Positions 5,363 to 7,160 of a DNA stretch of 7,160 bases are shown one piece after another. The translations under genes and the position numbers were made by a program. The DNA comes from JANOBJ01 sp031411575. GTDB taxonomy: Bacteria > Pseudomonadota > Gammaproteobacteria > Burkholderiales > Burkholderiaceae_C. Below the pieces are notes generated by a model. It saw only the letters and a list, made by a program, of their open reading frames with translations, had not been told where the DNA came from and searched no databases. The stretch is from contig JANOBJ010000228.1 of the NCBI GenBank assembly GCA_031411575.1, forward strand, positions 1-7,160, in the 5' to 3' direction. The first letter of the stretch is position 1, and each line of letters opens with the position of its first letter.

Positions 5363-5920
5363 TCAGCCCGCTGCGGCCTCATGCAGCGGCCGGTCGGCCA
5401 CCACGATGCCGTCCTCGTCGGCATACAACCAGTCGCCCGGGCGCACCCAGACGCCCTGAACCTGCACGGGCAGGTCTTTCTGGCCCTCGTCGCGCTTGAC
5501 CGAACGCAGGGGCATCAGCGCCAGCGCCTTGATGCCGGTCTGCGCGGCCACCATCTCGGCCAGATCGCGCACCGCGCCGTTGACCACGATGCCGGCCCAG
5601 CCGTTTTTGGCCGCCGCTGCTGCCAGGTTGCCGCCCACCAGCGCGCGGCGCACCGAGCCGCCGCCATCGACTACCAGCACCCTTCCCAGCCCAGGCGAAT
5701 TGACCGCCTCTCTCACGCGCGAGTTGTCCTCGGGGCACAGCAGCGTGACCACCGGGCCACAAAACCGGCGCACCGCACCGTAGTCGTGAAACACCGGCGG
5801 CAGCACCCGAAATGCGCCCGAGGTGTCGCCCTCGTGGGCGTCGCAGAAATCGCAGGTGGCGAATGCAATCGGGCCGGTCAAAACGTCCGGGGACGTGGAA
5901 CTCGAGGTGGCAGCGTTCAT
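5363..5920 (-). CDS. RraA-like / 4-hydroxy-4-methyl-2-oxoglutarate aldolase family protein
   Basis: The 185-residue product has the RraA/HMG-aldolase fold. It matches E. coli RraA through LLCPEDN (60-66), GRVLVVDGGGSVRRALVGGNLA (79-100), WAGIVVNGAVRD (108-119) and GDWLYADEDGIVVA (162-175). E. coli RraA inhibits RNase E but has Gln after the conserved Arg; this protein has Arg118-Asp119, the RD pair seen in metal-dependent HMG/CHA aldolases, which cleave substituted 2-oxoacids such as 4-hydroxy-4-methyl-2-oxoglutarate to pyruvate or decarboxylate oxaloacetate. Aldolase or decarboxylase activity is therefore at least as likely as RNase E control. Its ATG overlaps the stop of the upstream Lrp-type gene (ATGA), and the only ribosome-site-like sequence is a close GGA, so translation is probably coupled. 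Residues 1-18 are a loose extension. Confidence 0.85.
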   Translation of the reverse strand: MNAATSSSTSPDVLTGPIAFATCDFCDAHEGDTSGAFRVLPPVFHDYGAVRRFCGPVVTLLCPEDNSRVREAVNSPGLGRVLVVDGGGSVRRALVGGNLAAAAAKNGWAGIVVNGAVRDLAEMVAAQTGIKALALMPLRSVKRDEGQKDLPVQVQGVWVRPGDWLYADEDGIVVADRPLHEAAAG

Positions 5921-6411
5921 TTTCCGGTGACTTTCTTGATGGCGGGCTTGATGTTCTCGCGCCGCGCCGGCAGCACAATCGCGTTTTCGCGCGGCGCATT
6001 GAGCACGATGCAGGTCGACGTTTCCGTGACCAGACAGAATTTGGACACCACCGCGTCGAGGTGGGAAACGTCAATGACGGCGATCTCCAGCACCCAGCTG
6101 TCTTCACCGGTCACGTTGTAGGCATTGAGAATTTCCGGCGTTTGCTCGATCAGCCTGACGACGCGCGCGTACTCGAGCCGCCCCACGCGCACCAGCGCCC
6201 GTATGCCGTAACCCAGCCGGCTCAAATCAACTTCGGCCCGGTAGCCCTTGATGACGCCGCCCAGTTCCAGCTTGCGCACCCGTTCGGTCACCGCCGGCAG
6301 GCTGAGGTGCACGCGCCTGCCAAGTTCGGCCATCGTGATGCGCGCGTCTGTTTGCAACTCAGCCAGGATGCGGCTATCGTAATGGTCCCATTCGGTGGTT
6401 TCGGTCAACAT
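5917..6411 (-). CDS. Lrp/AsnC-family transcriptional regulator
   Basis: A 164-residue DNA-binding regulator of the feast/famine family. The N-terminal helix-turn-helix is at about 10-50 (DHYDSRILAELQTDAR, then MAELGRRVHLSLPAVTERVRKLE), followed by GGVIKGYRAEVD and the ligand-sensing RAM domain (about 67-140), with the conserved NVTGEDSWVLEI (99-110). Residues after about 140 (PRENAIVLPARRENIKPAIKK) form a basic tail slightly longer than usual. Such proteins assemble as dimers to octamers and respond to amino acids. The ATG at 6411 was chosen; a TTG at 6420 would add three residues, and neither has a clear ribosome site. It is first in a two-gene unit with the RraA/aldolase-like gene (4-base overlap) and diverges from an EamA transporter, a common arrangement for Lrp-type control of a metabolite exporter. 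Confidence 0.92.
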   Translation of the reverse strand: MLTETTEWDHYDSRILAELQTDARITMAELGRRVHLSLPAVTERVRKLELGGVIKGYRAEVDLSRLGYGIRALVRVGRLEYARVVRLIEQTPEILNAYNVTGEDSWVLEIAVIDVSHLDAVVSKFCLVTETSTCIVLNAPRENAIVLPARRENIKPAIKKVTGK

Positions 6412-6457
6412 GCGGTTCAAGCTTTAAATTAATTGGTAGTAACGATTTTTGCCTTTA

Positions 6458-6486
6458 ATTCTGCATGGCAGTTGCGCAAATGGCAA
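6458..6486 (-). promoter_or_regulatory. Candidate sigma-70 promoter of the Lrp-type gene
   Basis: On the minus strand TTGCCA (6486-6481) is followed after exactly 17 bases by CAGAAT (6463-6458), matching the consensus hexamers at 5/6 and 4/6 positions. Transcription would start near 6450, giving a leader of about 40 bases. The 20-bp palindrome at 6466-6485 fills the spacer. Confidence 0.45.
6466..6485. promoter_or_regulatory. Imperfect 20-bp palindrome, candidate Lrp-type operator
   Basis: TGGCAGTTGCGCAAATGGCA is symmetric at 8 of 10 base pairs round the centre TTGC|GCAA. It lies between the divergent regulator and EamA genes, inside the predicted regulator promoter and 7 bases before the first EamA start codon. 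The position suits autorepression and joint control of both genes. It is not a close match to the E. coli Lrp consensus, so assignment to this regulator is an inference from position. Confidence 0.5.
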
Positions 6487-6492
6487 CCTACC

Positions 6493-7160
6493 ATGCTGGA
6501 CATGACCCAAACCCCCACGCTCACAGGCGGAGCCGTCACAGCCGCGCCGCTACTCATTCCCGCCCTGCTCGCCTGCTATCTGGTCTGGGGCTCGACCTAT
6601 CTGGCCATCCGCTACGCGCTACTCAGCTTTCCTCCGTTTTTCCAGATGGGGACACGCTTTCTGCTCGCCGGTGGGCTGCTGATGGGATGGCTGGTTTTCA
6701 GAAAGCACAAGATGCCCAACCGGAAAGAGTGGGGAAACGCCTTCGTGATCGGCTCGCTGATGCTGGGCGGCGCCATGGGTCTGGTGGCCAGCGCGGAGCA
6801 GCACATTGGCTCAGGCCTGATCGCCACATTCATCGCTGCGTTTCCCATGGTGGCCTCCGGAATCGGACTTTTCTTCGGTCAGCGCCCGGGGCGGCTTGAG
6901 TGGACCGGTATGGCGGTGGGCCTGGCCGGTGTTCTTTTGCTGGCGCAGGGCGCGAGCTTTTCCGCCGCGCCACACGCCTTGCTTTCCATCACCGCCTCTA
7001 TCTTTCTTTGGTCGCTGGGCTCGGTGCTCTCAACGACACGCATGCCCCTGGCCGCTGGCCCAACCGGCTTTGCCAGCGAAATGTTGTGCGGTGGCGCGGT
7101 GTTGATGGTGATTTCTCTCGCACTGGGTGAGCACCACACCTTTGTGCAACAACTACCGCT
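6493..7160 (+). CDS. EamA-family transporter, YedA-like (3' end outside the window)
   Basis: The frame is open from the ATG at 6493 to the window end, giving 222 residues of a protein that would normally have about 300. It starts MLDMTQTPTLTGG; an ATG at 6502 is an alternative start and neither has a clear ribosome site. Hydrophobic helices begin near residue 19. Family marks shared with E. coli YedA are YLVWGSTYLAIRYAL (29-43), MGTRFLLAGGLLMGW (52-66), a basic loop RKHKMPNRKEW (70-80), SAEQHIGSGLIATFIAAFPM (100-119) and LEWTGMAVGLAGVLLL (135-150). The second EamA repeat begins near ALLSITASIFLWSLGSV. It is an inner-membrane metabolite exporter of unknown substrate. It diverges from the Lrp-type regulator and probably forms its target. 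Codon use is somewhat less GC-biased than in the other genes. Confidence 0.9.
   Translation, partial: MLDMTQTPTLTGGAVTAAPLLIPALLACYLVWGSTYLAIRYALLSFPPFFQMGTRFLLAGGLLMGWLVFRKHKMPNRKEWGNAFVIGSLMLGGAMGLVASAEQHIGSGLIATFIAAFPMVASGIGLFFGQRPGRLEWTGMAVGLAGVLLLAQGASFSAAPHALLSITASIFLWSLGSVLSTTRMPLAAGPTGFASEMLCGGAVLMVISLALGEHHTFVQQLP

Overview
The window is GC-rich chromosomal DNA from a betaproteobacterium. Gene content and codon use fit Burkholderiales, most likely Comamonadaceae (Acidovorax/Polaromonas/Rhodoferax-like). A 66-bp insert inside one gene that resembles, from memory, an interspersed repeat of that family supports this. It is ordinary chromosome rather than a mobile island: no integrase, transposase, phage gene, tRNA, rRNA or CRISPR array is visible.

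Layout. (1) 37-1356, minus: isocitrate lyase (aceA), glyoxylate shunt. (2) 1357-1699: AT-rich aceA control region with two identical copies of a 17-bp sequence built round a palindrome, 30 bp apart, then a second group of short repeats and a hairpin; a likely terminator for the next gene lies at its far end. (3) 1700-2179, minus: YtfP/AIG2-like gamma-glutamylcyclotransferase-fold protein. (4) 2252-3184, plus, divergent from it: a ten-helix EamA/DMT transporter carrying an in-frame insert between helices 5 and 6. (5) 3316-5332, plus: a multi-metal-centre protein made of a VioB-type ferritin-like domain, a divergent 4Fe-4S (Fer4_19) domain and two CDGSH 2Fe-2S domains. It is split by a frameshift at about 4867, exactly where the CPSGA cysteine of the 4Fe-4S domain should be read. 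(6) 5363-6411, minus: an Lrp/AsnC regulator and an RraA-like/HMG-aldolase-fold protein overlapping by ATGA. (7) 6493 to the window end, plus, divergent from the regulator: a YedA-like EamA transporter, cut off by the window edge.

How they work together. The Lrp-type regulator, the aldolase-like protein and the divergent exporter look like one small module. A 20-bp imperfect palindrome in their shared intergenic region overlaps a predicted regulator promoter, as expected for autoregulation. aceA appears independently controlled through its repeated operator. The ferritin/4Fe-4S/CDGSH locus is the most unusual item: either a genuinely broken gene or an assembly error in an iron-sulfur protein with up to four metal sites. 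No wholly new system can be claimed from sequence alone; the frameshifted multi-cluster protein and the two palindromic control regions deserve checking first.
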